Counted from the first letter of the stretch, positions 1 through 6,820 are shown. The stretch is DNA of 8,528 nucleotides from Deltaproteobacteria bacterium (GCA_011390535.1 JAABSF010000092.1:1-8528); one strand, 5' to 3'. Program-made: numbers and translations. Notes: generated by a model from the letters alone, not told the origin.

Positions 1-1
1 T

Positions 2-211
2 CCGGTGAGTGATCTGGAAGAGGCTAAAGTCGGCTCTGAAAATGCGCTGATGGTTTTTGGAGAACATCCGAAGAAAAAAACCGACTATCTGCTCTACTTT
101 TTTCAAAATGGACGGGTCGGGTTTGTTTTAACCTTCACATACCCGCGAGACAAAGCTGAATCATTGAAAAAACTCTTCGAACTCGTCCTTCGGAGCTTTA
201 AGTTTACTTGA
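2..211 (+). CDS. 3' end of an unidentified protein (C-terminal ~69 residues)
   Basis: The reading frame is open from the left edge of the window to a TGA at 209-211, so this is probably the C-terminus of a longer protein. A GTG at 5-7 could be a start, but no upstream sequence is visible to judge a ribosome binding site. The visible part contains a YLLYFFQNGRVGFVLTFTYP strand-rich segment followed by a helix ending LRSFKF. That pattern (beta strands, then a helix ending in K/RSFKF) resembles the C-terminus of PsbP/DcrB-like (DUF1795-type) domains, often found in secreted proteins or lipoproteins; this is a resemblance only. It converges with the minus-strand thioredoxin-like gene, with 53 bp between the two stops. 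The function is not assigned. Confidence 0.6.
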   Translation, partial: PVSDLEEAKVGSENALMVFGEHPKKKTDYLLYFFQNGRVGFVLTFTYPRDKAESLKKLFELVLRSFKFT

Positions 212-264
212 CGGCCGGTGCCATGATCATTTGGCGTTGTTTAAAGGTTTTTTGCTGCCCGCAG

Positions 265-513
265 CTATTTCTTTGCTGCTGCTTCGTTAAGCCAAGTTTG
301 GATCTGCTCAGCTTTGGGAATGGAGCCTGATGCTTTAACTGTACCGTCGATGACCAGCGCCGGGGTCATCGCGATGCCGTATTGCATGATGTCTTGAATC
401 TTTTCCACCTTGGTCACTTCAGCGTCTACACCTGTTTCCGCAACGGTTTTTTCAACAAGTTTGTGAAGCTTCTTGCACTTTGGGCATCCGGTTCCCAGGA
501 TTTCGACCTTCAT
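265..513 (-). CDS. small thioredoxin-fold redox protein (GCPKC, redox-active disulfide protein type)
   Basis: An 82-residue single-domain protein. The N-terminal strand MKVEILGTG leads into a CxxC active site, Cys10-Pro-Lys-Cys13. The cis-proline typical of the thioredoxin fold is Pro51 in the MTPALVIDG strand, and a C-terminal helix follows. Length and motif order match the family of small thioredoxin-like proteins called redox-active disulfide protein 2, often annotated as thioredoxin family protein. Members are presumed cytoplasmic thiol-disulfide exchange proteins; no signal peptide is seen here. In other genomes such genes often lie beside ArsR-type regulators and permeases, but none is visible here. 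The ATG at 511-513 is preceded by a perfect AGGAGG (518-523) with 4-nt spacing, which fixes the start. The leader contains a 12-bp direct repeat that may be an operator. The physiological partner is unknown. Confidence 0.88.
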   Translation of the reverse strand: MKVEILGTGCPKCKKLHKLVEKTVAETGVDAEVTKVEKIQDIMQYGIAMTPALVIDGTVKASGSIPKAEQIQTWLNEAAAKK

Positions 514-517
514 TTGA

Positions 518-523
518 ACCTCC
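518..523 (-). promoter_or_regulatory. ribosome binding site of the thioredoxin-like gene
   Basis: On the minus strand the sequence reads AGGAGG TTCA ATG-like, a full Shine-Dalgarno match 4-5 nt before the start at 513. It supports strong translation and fixes the start codon. Confidence 0.8.
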
Positions 524-540
524 TATTAACATCTACAGTT

Positions 541-566
541 TTATTGCCTATAATTTATTGCCTATA
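541..566 (-). repeat. 12-bp direct repeat in the leader of the thioredoxin-like gene (possible operator)
   Basis: TTATTGCCTATA occurs exactly twice, at 541-552 and 555-566, with a period of 14 bp. Read toward the thioredoxin-like gene it is TATAGGCAATAA twice. The pair lies 28-53 bp upstream of the ATG, where a promoter or operator would be. TTTACA on the minus strand (582-587) could be a -35 element, with a TATAGG (561-566) as a weak -10 at 15-bp spacing. The repeats are clear; the regulatory role is inferred from position only. Confidence 0.4.
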
Positions 567-603
567 GCTGATGTTCAGTAATGTAAACCGCCGGCGAGCC
601 GAA

Positions 604-672
604 ACCGCAGGCAACACCGCAGTAACCGCAGTGAACGCTGCATGCAACAGTGCAGTCAAAACCGCAGGCAAT
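604..672. repeat. degenerate 12-bp tandem repeat (minisatellite-like)
   Basis: The stretch divides into ACCGCAGGCAAC (604-615), ACCGCAGTA (616-624), ACCGCAGTGAAC (625-636), GCTGCATGCAAC (637-648), AGTGCAGTCAAA (649-660) and ACCGCAGGCAAT (661-672). That is five 12-bp units and one 9-bp unit around the consensus ACCGCAGGCAAC. All unit lengths are multiples of three, so frames stay open on both strands, but no start with a ribosome binding site precedes them. The function is unknown. Confidence 0.55.
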
Positions 673-753
673 ACAACCAGACAGTGAAAGTATGTGGCCA
701 TTTGGCCATGATGTCAAATGCAGTTTGGTCTCCCACCTGACAGATTTTATCTC

Positions 754-813
754 TCCGGCGGGGGTCGAACCGGTATAAATATTCTACTGGTGTGCGATTG
801 CCCGTGCGCCGGA
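754..813. other. nested inverted-repeat element, possible structured RNA
   Basis: Three helices can nest in 60 bases. The outer stem is a perfect 7-bp pairing of TCCGGCG (754-760) with CGCCGGA (807-813). Inside it, GGG (761-764 region) can pair with CCC (801-803). An inner ACCGGT (770-775) can pair with ACTGGT (786-791, one G-T pair) around an 11-nt AT-rich loop. The element lies just beyond the dnaK terminator. The minus strand carries a T-loop-like GGTTCGA, but a tRNA T-arm does not form. The strand and role are not determined. Confidence 0.35.
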
Positions 814-845
814 AACCAAGGGAAAACAAAAATCCCAAATATAAG

Positions 846-875
846 AAAAGGCGAAGCAATTGTGCTTCGCCTTTT
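846..875 (-). terminator. intrinsic terminator after dnaK (potentially bidirectional)
   Basis: AAGGCGAAGCA (848-858) pairs perfectly with TGCTTCGCCTT (863-873) around a 4-nt loop. With the flanking A/T pairs the stem reaches 13 bp over 846-875. On the minus strand the stem is followed by TTTTCTTATATTT, a good U-rich tract, about 85 bp past the dnaK stop. On the plus strand it is followed by TTTTATACT, so it could also stop plus-strand transcripts entering dnaK in antisense. Confidence 0.85.
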
Positions 876-958
876 ATACTAATCATAATGAAAGTTCGAA
901 CAAGTAGCCGGGCTTGCTCCGTCCCAAGTCTCCGAGGGGAGAAAATTTGGAACAGGCT

Positions 959-2884
959 CTATTTAGACTCTTCGAACTCTGCGTCGATTACGTCGTCATC
1001 GCCCTTTTCTTCACCGGTCGGGCCTGGAGCAGGGCCGCCCGGTCCGCCTGGGCCACCCGGTCCGCCGGCTTGACCTTCCGCTCCTGCGGTTTTTTGGTAC
1101 ATTATCTCAGCGAGCTTGTGTGATGCTTTTGTAAGCTCTTCATTGGCTGCGGTGATTTTGTCGAGATCATCGGATTTCACCGCTTCCTCTGCCTTCTTGA
1201 GGGCATCTTCAAGCTGGCTCTTGTTATCATCAGGGAGCTTGTCTTTGTTTTCATCCATCATTTTCCGGATTGAGTATACGAGAGAATCCAGCTTGTTTCT
1301 TTCTTCGATGGTCTTCTTTTTCTTCTCGTCTTCTTCGGCGTGCTTTTCCGCCTCTTCTTGCATCTTATCGATCTCGCTCTCGGAGAGTCCGGAGGATGCG
1401 GTGATGGTGATGTGTTGTTTCTTGCCGGTGGCCTTATCGATTGCCGAGACATTCAAAATGCCGTTGGCATCGATATCAAAGGTAACCTCGATTTGAGGAA
1501 CTCCCCGGGGTGCGGGTGGGATCCCGTCAAGGTGAAATTTCCCCAACGTTCTGTTGTCCTGCGCCATTGGTCTCTCACCTTGAAGGACGTGGACCTCAAC
1601 GGATGTCTGGTTGTCGGACGCCGTAGAGAAGGTCTCTGTTTTCTTTGTCGGGATGGTCGTGTTTCTCTCAATCAGTTTGGTCATGACGTTCCCGAGGGTT
1701 TCGATGCCTAAGCTGAGAGGAGTCACGTCCAGAAGGAGAATGTCTTTCACGTCTCCTGAGAGTACGCCCGCTTGTACTGCTGCACCCAGGGCCACGACTT
1801 CGTCCGGGTTGACGCCCTTGTGCGGGTCTCTTCCGAAAAATTCTTTGACTTTCTTTTGAACGAGGGGGATTCGGGTCGAACCACCGACTAAAATCACCTC
1901 ACCGATGTCCGATGCACTCTTGCCACCGTCTTTCAGAGCCATTTTGCAGGGCTCGATCGTCTTATCCACGATGTCTTCAATCATCTGCTCCAGCTTGGAA
2001 CGTGTCAGCTTTGTCTGCAGATGTTTCGGACCCGAGCTGTCCGCAGTTAGGAAGGGTAGGTTGATGTCCGTCTCCTGAAGGGAGCTGAGCTCGATTTTTG
2101 CTTTCTCAGCGGCGTCTTTAAGCCGCTGAAGGACCATCTTGTCTTTTGAAACGTCAATGCCGGTGTCTTTTCGAAACTCTTCGATGAGCCATTGGATTAC
2201 CCTTTCATCGATGTCATCTCCACCAAGGTGTGTGTCTCCATTAGTAGCGATGACTTCCACAACCTTGTCTCCAACGTCCAGTATAGAGATGTCAAAGGTG
2301 CCTCCTCCAAAGTCAAAAACCGCCACAAGTTTCTCTTCCCCTTTGTCCATCCCATAAGCCAATGCCGCTGCGGTCGGCTCGTTTACGATACGTTTGACTT
2401 CAAGACCGGCGATTCTACCTGCGTCCTTCGTGGCTTGCCTCTGCGAATCATTGAAATATGCAGGTGTGGTGATCACCGCTTCTTTTACCTCTTCACCAAG
2501 ATACTCCTCTGCTGATTTCTTGAGCTTCTGCAGAATTTTGGCGCTGATCTCCGGGGGGGCGTAACGTTTGCCTCCGATCTCCACATGTGCATCTCCGTTG
2601 GAGGCTTTCACGACATCGTAGGGCATACGGTCTTTCTCTGCGCCCAACTCACTGTATTTCATCCCCATGAATCGTTTTATCGAAAAAACGGTTTTTTCGG
2701 GGTTTGTGATGGCCTGCCGTCTGGCAATCTGACCGACCAAAACCTCGCCTTTCTCGTCGAAGCCTACCACTGAAGGTGTGGTTCTTGCGCCTTCTTCGTT
2801 ATTGATGATCTTCGGCTCTTTGCCTTCCATTATCGCAACGACCGAATTTGTCGTGCCTAAGTCAATACCAATGATTTTACCCAT
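959..2884 (-). CDS. dnaK: molecular chaperone DnaK (Hsp70)
   Basis: A full-length 641-residue cytoplasmic Hsp70 that binds exposed hydrophobic segments of unfolded proteins in an ATP-driven cycle with DnaJ and GrpE. Visible motifs: GIDLGTTNS (6-14), Lys70, PAYFNDSQRQAT (141-152), VNEPTAAALAYG (167-178), the phosphate loop DFGGGTFD with Thr196, VGGSTRIP (333-340), the interdomain linker DILLLDVTPLSLG (381-393), the substrate-binding beta domain to about 500 and the charged helical lid to about 600. Residues about 75-105 carry the insertion typical of Gram-negative DnaK. The tail has GGP repeats (607-618) and ends DDDVIDAEFEESK, close to the usual acidic terminus. The ATG at 2882-2884 is preferred over the GTG six bases upstream, because GGAGAG lies 5 nt before the ATG and would overlap the GTG. 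lon lies upstream on the same strand. No grpE or dnaJ is in the window. Confidence 0.98.
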   Translation of the reverse strand: MGKIIGIDLGTTNSVVAIMEGKEPKIINNEEGARTTPSVVGFDEKGEVLVGQIARRQAITNPEKTVFSIKRFMGMKYSELGAEKDRMPYDVVKASNGDAHVEIGGKRYAPPEISAKILQKLKKSAEEYLGEEVKEAVITTPAYFNDSQRQATKDAGRIAGLEVKRIVNEPTAAALAYGMDKGEEKLVAVFDFGGGTFDISILDVGDKVVEVIATNGDTHLGGDDIDERVIQWLIEEFRKDTGIDVSKDKMVLQRLKDAAEKAKIELSSLQETDINLPFLTADSSGPKHLQTKLTRSKLEQMIEDIVDKTIEPCKMALKDGGKSASDIGEVILVGGSTRIPLVQKKVKEFFGRDPHKGVNPDEVVALGAAVQAGVLSGDVKDILLLDVTPLSLGIETLGNVMTKLIERNTTIPTKKTETFSTASDNQTSVEVHVLQGERPMAQDNRTLGKFHLDGIPPAPRGVPQIEVTFDIDANGILNVSAIDKATGKKQHITITASSGLSESEIDKMQEEAEKHAEEDEKKKKTIEERNKLDSLVYSIRKMMDENKDKLPDDNKSQLEDALKKAEEAVKSDDLDKITAANEELTKASHKLAEIMYQKTAGAEGQAGGPGGPGGPGGPAPGPTGEEKGDDDVIDAEFEESK

Positions 2885-2925
2885 TTGCACTCTCCGCTTA
2901 ATGATTATTTGCTGTTTCTTCCTCG

Positions 2926-2965
2926 ATTATCAACGTCAAAGTAAGCACGCAATCGGGGATGTCAA
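2926..2965 (-). promoter_or_regulatory. candidate dnaK promoter
   Basis: On the minus strand a perfect TTGACA (2960-2965) is followed after 16 bp by TACTTT (2938-2943), a weak -10. A better -10-like GATAAT lies at 2926-2931, but it is 28 bp from the TTGACA. I see no CIRCE inverted repeat and no clear sigma-32 type CCCCAT box in the 152-bp lon-dnaK gap. The mode of heat regulation therefore cannot be read from the sequence. Confidence 0.3.
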
Positions 2966-3036
2966 GGGATGTAAATTAAGAGAATCTGTACATCGCTTCG
3001 ATGATATTGAGTTGGTGCGGTGGGTGGGCAGGGGAT

Positions 3037-5391
3037 TTAAGACTTAGGTTCCAATACCATCTCCAGGATGTCCTCCATTCGCCTGATGAATTTGATGTCA
3101 AGCTCTTCGCGGGCTTGTGGTGGAATGTCCTCCAGGTCTTTCTCGTTGCGCTCCGGGAGAATTACCGACTTGATCCCAGCCCGATGGGCGGCCAGCACTT
3201 TTTCTTTTATGCCGCCGACAGGCAACACCGCCCCGCGTAGAGTAATCTCTCCACTCATAGCCACATCATGCCTGACGCATCGCCCGGTAAGCATGGAGAC
3301 CAAGGCAGCTAACAAGGTCACTCCTGCTGAAGGGCCATCTTTCGGAATTGCACCTGCCGGGATGTGTACGTGAATGTCATGGGTGTCCATGAACTCAGCA
3401 TCTACACCCAGTAACTCGGCCTTGGATTTAACGAAGCTCAAGGCCGCCCGGGCGCTCTCTTTCATCACGTCACCGAGTTGACCCGTAAGCACCAATGTGC
3501 CTTTGCCACGCATTGATGTGGCTTCAACGAAGATAATGTCTCCACCTACAGGTGTCCACGCCAGTCCGGTTGCGACGCCTGTCTCGGATGTTCTCTCAGC
3601 CACCTCCGGCTCGAACTTCGACGGGCCGAGGATAGGTTGGAGGTCTTCGTCGGTTATGTTGTAGGATTCCTTTGCTGTTCCTTCCGCTACTTTAACAGCA
3701 ATAGAACGACAAACTCTGGCTACCTCTCGTTCCAAATTTCGAACACCGGCTTCCCTGGTGTAGTTTTCCACGATTTTTTTTATTGAACTTTCGGAAAATT
3801 GCAGCCGTTCTTTAGTCAGGCCGTGATCTGCTATTTGTCTCGGGACAAGATAATTTTGGGCGATCATGGACTTCTCGTCCAGGGTGTAGCCGGGGAGCTC
3901 CAAGATCTCCATTCTGTCTTTCAGGGCCGGTGGTACAGGATCCAGCAGGTTGGCTGTTGCAATGAACATCACCTTGCTGAGATCAAAAGTGACTTCCAGA
4001 TAATGATCGGAAAAGGTGTTGTTCTGCTCCGGGTCGAGCACCTCTAGAAGCGCCGCCGCCGGATCACCCCGGAAGTCATGGCCCAGCTTGTCCACTTCAT
4101 CCAGCATGAACACCGGGTTGTTCGTTCCGGCTTTTCGGATCCCCTGAATAACACGGCCCGGCAGGGACCCTACATATGTCCTGCGGTGGCCTCGGATTTC
4201 AGCTTCGTCACGAACGCCACCCAGGGAAACCCGCCAAAACTCTCTTCCGAGCGCCCGGGCTATTGATTTACCCAGAGATGTTTTTCCAACACCAGGAGGA
4301 CCCACAAGACAGAGAATCGGACCTTTTTTGTCTTTTTTCAGCTTCCGAACCGCCAGATATTCGACGATCCGCTTTTTGACTTTATCCAGATCATAATGAT
4401 CCTCATCCAACACTCTCCTTACTTCAGGCACCTCTACCTTATCTTCAGTGGTTATGTTCCAGGGAAGCTCCGTGAGCCATTCTAAATATGTACGGGTCAC
4501 GGTATACTCAGCAGAAGAGGGCTGCATCAGTTTGAGCCGGTTGAGCTGCTTTAACGCCATTTTGTTTGCTTCTTCAGGCATCTCCGCTTGCTCTATCTTC
4601 TCTCGGAAGTCGTCTAAATCGCCTCCTGTTTCGTCTATCTCTCCCAGCTCTTCTTTGATCGCCTTGAGTTGCTGCCGTAAAACATATTCTCTTTGGTTCC
4701 GGCCCATCTCCTCTTGCACTTGGCTGTTAATTTTTTCTCGGACCTTGAGCACCTCAAGCTGGCGAGACATAAAATTGAGTACTTTTCTGAGCCTTGTTTT
4801 TATGTCAAAGGTCTCCAAAATGGCCTGTTTTTCATCTATCGGTATGTCCAGATTAGATGTTATAAGGTCGGCCAACTGCCCTTGGTCGGAGACATTATCC
4901 ACTAGAGCAGATGCTTCTTTTGGAAGCTCCGGCATAAGCTTAATGACTCTTTTGGCGATATCTCTTAGATTCAGCGCAAGCGCGTCCAACTCTACATCGG
5001 AGCCTGTAGGGTCTATAATCGTTTGTATCGAGGCTGTTAAATACGGCTCTCTCTCCTCGAAGGACGCCACTCGAAAACGAGTTACCCCCTGCAAGATCAC
5101 TGAAAAATTGTCTTTTGCCAGTTTAATAACTTTCAGAATCCGAGCTGCACACCCCACGGTGTACATGTCGCCCTCACCCGGATCATCTACTTGGGCTTTC
5201 TTTTGAGTGAGGATTCCGATGAAAGGTTTCTCTTTTTTTACCGTCTCTTCCACAAGCTTGACGGATTTTCTCCTCCCCACGTCTATGGGAATGATCGAGC
5301 TGGGAAAGAGGACCGAATTCCTCAAAGGTAAAATCGGAATAATGTCGGGTACTTCTATAAGCATTTCCGGTTGTTTGCTGGAAGTCGCCAT
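3037..5391 (-). CDS. lon: ATP-dependent Lon protease
   Basis: A complete 784-residue LonA-type protease, the usual bacterial length; it assembles as a cytoplasmic hexamer and degrades misfolded and short-lived regulatory proteins. Domain order: the N-terminal LON substrate domain from about residue 15 (IIPILPLRNSVLFP) to about 215; a coiled linker about 215-300; the AAA+ module with Walker A GPPGVGKTS (364-372), Walker B FMLDEVDK (428-435) and sensor-1 Asn481; and the C-terminal protease domain with catalytic Ser688 in PKDGPSAG and Lys731 in GGIKEKVLAAH. The 43-residue distance between Ser and Lys equals that in E. coli Lon (679/722). The ATG at 5389-5391 has a GGAAGGA ribosome binding site about 9 nt upstream. 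The gene lies 152 bp before dnaK on the same strand, with no clear terminator between. No key residue is missing. Confidence 0.98.
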   Translation of the reverse strand: MATSSKQPEMLIEVPDIIPILPLRNSVLFPSSIIPIDVGRRKSVKLVEETVKKEKPFIGILTQKKAQVDDPGEGDMYTVGCAARILKVIKLAKDNFSVILQGVTRFRVASFEEREPYLTASIQTIIDPTGSDVELDALALNLRDIAKRVIKLMPELPKEASALVDNVSDQGQLADLITSNLDIPIDEKQAILETFDIKTRLRKVLNFMSRQLEVLKVREKINSQVQEEMGRNQREYVLRQQLKAIKEELGEIDETGGDLDDFREKIEQAEMPEEANKMALKQLNRLKLMQPSSAEYTVTRTYLEWLTELPWNITTEDKVEVPEVRRVLDEDHYDLDKVKKRIVEYLAVRKLKKDKKGPILCLVGPPGVGKTSLGKSIARALGREFWRVSLGGVRDEAEIRGHRRTYVGSLPGRVIQGIRKAGTNNPVFMLDEVDKLGHDFRGDPAAALLEVLDPEQNNTFSDHYLEVTFDLSKVMFIATANLLDPVPPALKDRMEILELPGYTLDEKSMIAQNYLVPRQIADHGLTKERLQFSESSIKKIVENYTREAGVRNLEREVARVCRSIAVKVAEGTAKESYNITDEDLQPILGPSKFEPEVAERTSETGVATGLAWTPVGGDIIFVEATSMRGKGTLVLTGQLGDVMKESARAALSFVKSKAELLGVDAEFMDTHDIHVHIPAGAIPKDGPSAGVTLLAALVSMLTGRCVRHDVAMSGEITLRGAVLPVGGIKEKVLAAHRAGIKSVILPERNEKDLEDIPPQAREELDIKFIRRMEDILEMVLEPKS

Positions 5392-5778
5392 GTTATATTA
5401 TCCTTCCTTTCCGGTTATTTTCATTCATCGCCTTTGTTTTCGCTTCAACGTGGTCGGTGCATTTGGTTTGCCCTGATATCCTCTCTAGTACTAGGATCAA
5501 GATAATCCAAAAAACCGGGGTCTTATTACCCACGCTACAGGATGAGATGCCCCGTACTGACGTATTTGTCAAGAAACTCCATGCTCGACTTGCCGCGATT
5601 ATGAACCAAATCGCGCATCTTTTCGAGGAGTTACCATGTTTTAGTTCATTCTCGGGAGATGTAAGCGGCTGTCTTACAGACAAGGCGTGTTTTGTTTGGG
5701 AACATATCCCAATAACTCTGAGATCTCTTGAAAATAAAAAGAAAAACCCATCACTTATGTGTTCCTCTAAAAGAGGTC
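5392..5778. other. 387-bp gene-free region upstream of lon
   Basis: Long frames are open on both strands here, but they lack ribosome binding sites and family resemblance, and they overlap one another. The region should contain the lon promoter. Visible elements are a 10-bp palindrome inside a promoter-like pair (5473-5500), a TTGACA on the minus strand (5567-5572) without a good -10, and a short TGTCT/AGACA hairpin near 5670-5682. After the lipoprotein stop there is a weak CCTCT/AGAGG hairpin (5764-5776) with a T-rich minus-strand tract further on, which may be a poor terminator. Confidence 0.5.
5473..5500 (-). promoter_or_regulatory. candidate lon promoter with a palindrome in the spacer
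   Basis: On the minus strand TTGATC (5495-5500, 4/6 match to -35) and TATCAG (5473-5478, 4/6 match to -10) are separated by 16 bp. The spacer contains a perfect 10-bp palindrome, CTAGTACTAG (5485-5494), which would suit a repressor site. It would give a leader of about 75 nt before the lon ATG. Both boxes are imperfect, so this remains tentative. Confidence 0.3.
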
Positions 5779-6546
5779 TCAAGATCTGGAGTCACCCTTG
5801 GTGTCTTTTTTCTTTTTTTCCTCGGGAATTTTCGTCTCCTCTTTTTCTGAGCTGTCTTCACTTGGAGATGGATTGCTCTTCCAATACTTCGGTTTTTCAG
5901 AGGTATCGCCGGAATCCGTCCATGACACCTCATCAATGGTGCCGCTCTCATCGTAGCGTTCCCAGTAATCCTTATAACCGTCGTGATCCCTGTCCCGTAC
6001 TACACTGAAAACTACATTTTCCTTGTCGCGGTTTATTCTGTATTTTTTCCAAAGATCAATTTTTCCATCTGAGTTGGTGTCCATCTCTGTTTTTTCAAGG
6101 CTCCCGTTGGGGCGGAGATGCAAGACGATGTCAAAGTGACCATTGAAGTCTTGATCTTGCCACATTTGCTTCGGATCTTTTCCGTTGTCGTAGTAGTCGA
6201 TTATCAGGTCTCTCTTGCCGTCGAAGTTCAGATCCATCTCACGGCAGGCTAAGCTCCCGTCTTTGCGAAAAACCTTCCATATGTCGATGTTTTTGTCTTT
6301 ATCGCGGTCTATGTCGAAGGTCACCACCTTTCCGTCTTGGGGAATCTTGCATTTAAGCAGATCCACGTCTCCTTTGTTTACCACGGAGAGTTTGAACTTT
6401 GGACCTGTTTGTTCAGCTTTCTTATCCGTCTTTGGGGTGGTTTTTCCTTTTTTTGATTTGTTGCAACCGGTTGTGAAATTAACCGTTGCCGCCAAAGGAA
6501 GCAGCATAAACACAATCAATCCAATTCTACTTTTTATTCTTCTCAT
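5779..6546 (-). CDS. lipoprotein with five Asp-rich EF-hand-like repeats
   Basis: A 255-residue protein with a lipoprotein signal peptide: a basic start MRRIKSR, a hydrophobic core, and the lipobox TTGC with the acylated Cys28. A Lys/Thr-rich tether (29-50) follows. From about residue 78 there are five repeats of 25-29 residues, each beginning with a calcium-loop-like motif: DRDKDKNID (80-88), DLNFDGKRD (105-113), DQDFNGHFD (131-139), DTNSDGKID (156-164) and DRDHDGYKD (185-193). Each is followed by an aromatic strand such as DLWKKYR or DYWERYD. The C-terminus (about 225-255) is a low-complexity Ser/Glu/Lys tail. It is probably anchored in the cell envelope and binds calcium, but the partner and role are unknown. 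The ATG at 6544-6546 is chosen because GGGAG lies 4 nt upstream and it gives a normal signal peptide; an ATG at 6562-6564 in the same frame has no ribosome binding site. It is divergent from the mutase gene. Confidence 0.85.
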   Translation of the reverse strand: MRRIKSRIGLIVFMLLPLAATVNFTTGCNKSKKGKTTPKTDKKAEQTGPKFKLSVVNKGDVDLLKCKIPQDGKVVTFDIDRDKDKNIDIWKVFRKDGSLACREMDLNFDGKRDLIIDYYDNGKDPKQMWQDQDFNGHFDIVLHLRPNGSLEKTEMDTNSDGKIDLWKKYRINRDKENVVFSVVRDRDHDGYKDYWERYDESGTIDEVSWTDSGDTSEKPKYWKSNPSPSEDSSEKEETKIPEEKKKKDTKGDSRS

Positions 6547-6820
6547 TATTCTCCCGCCGATCATCTGGTAAATCGAATGAGTGTAAAATATTGGATTTTT
6601 TTGTTCTGTGCAACTCCTTTCTCAAACAGACATTATTAGCTGTCGGAATTTCTATGGTTTGTTTCCGGCCGATGGAGGAATGGCGAAAACCGCCTCTAGT
6701 TGACAACCGCCCCTAAAAAAGGAAAAACTGCCCTCGGAGTTATTGTCTGGGGAGGAGCACGGGTTTTGTTGCTGAATCATCCCAATGCCCTCTTCGTTCA
6801 TTTTCGCAAGGAGATCTTTG
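6547..6820. other. divergent intergenic region between the lipoprotein and mutase genes
   Basis: These 274 bp should carry promoters for both flanking genes. A perfect TTGACA lies on the plus strand at 6700-6705, but no good -10 follows at 16-18 bp. I see no strong palindrome. An ATG at 6785 in frame with the mutase has no ribosome binding site and is not preferred as its start. Confidence 0.4.
6808..6813 (+). promoter_or_regulatory. ribosome binding site of the mutase gene
   Basis: AAGGAG followed by 7 nt and then the ATG at 6821. This is an ideal spacing and decides the start codon against the in-frame ATG at 6785, shortening the protein by 12 residues. Confidence 0.8.

Larger units (their letters stand above)
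514..958. other. 445-bp gene-free region between the thioredoxin-like gene and dnaK
   Basis: I find no convincing gene here. Several short frames are open, but none has a ribosome binding site or a recognisable domain. In order the region contains: the leader and direct repeat of the thioredoxin-like gene (514-590), a degenerate 12-bp tandem repeat (604-672), a doubled TGGCCA motif (695-707), a nested inverted-repeat element (754-813) and a strong terminator hairpin (846-875). The 876-958 part, downstream of the dnaK stop, has only a weak TCTCC/GGAGA inverted repeat near 932-945. Confidence 0.6.

Noticed and set aside
604..672. CRISPR-like array
   Set aside because: The units are 12 bp and contiguous, without spacers, and no cas gene is present.
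555..701. 48-residue hydrophobic peptide on the minus strand upstream of the thioredoxin-like gene
   Set aside because: There is no ribosome binding site before the ATG at 701, and most of the frame is the 12-bp tandem repeat, which keeps frames open on both strands.
754..813. tRNA gene on the minus strand, suggested by GGTTCGA near a 7-bp acceptor-like stem
   Set aside because: The T-arm pairs only 3 of 5 positions around TTCGACC, the total is 60 nt, and the acceptor-like stem leaves no room for a normal T-stem. No anticodon arm can be placed.
656..886. 76-residue minus-strand open frame after dnaK
   Set aside because: It runs through the terminator hairpin and the nested inverted-repeat element, has no ribosome binding site and resembles no family.
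2885..2890. GTG at 2888-2890 as the dnaK start
   Set aside because: The GGAGAG ribosome binding site overlaps this GTG, whereas it is ideally spaced for the ATG at 2884. Known DnaK proteins begin MGKIIGIDLG.
2885..3036. CIRCE-type or sigma-32-type heat-shock control site upstream of dnaK
   Set aside because: No TTAGCACTC inverted repeat and no properly spaced CTTGAA/CCCCAT pair could be found on inspection.
4448..5206. 252-residue Ser-rich plus-strand open frame inside lon
   Set aside because: It is antisense to a clearly conserved part of Lon. Its Ser-rich composition is typical of a frame shadow.
5393..5782. 129-residue minus-strand open frame between lon and the lipoprotein gene
   Set aside because: It would start with TTG inside the lipoprotein stop region, has no ribosome binding site, and its composition does not look like a protein domain.
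5457..6008. 183-residue plus-strand open frame antisense to the lipoprotein gene
   Set aside because: Its second half is the antisense of a well-supported lipoprotein, and the first half has no ribosome binding site or recognisable motif.
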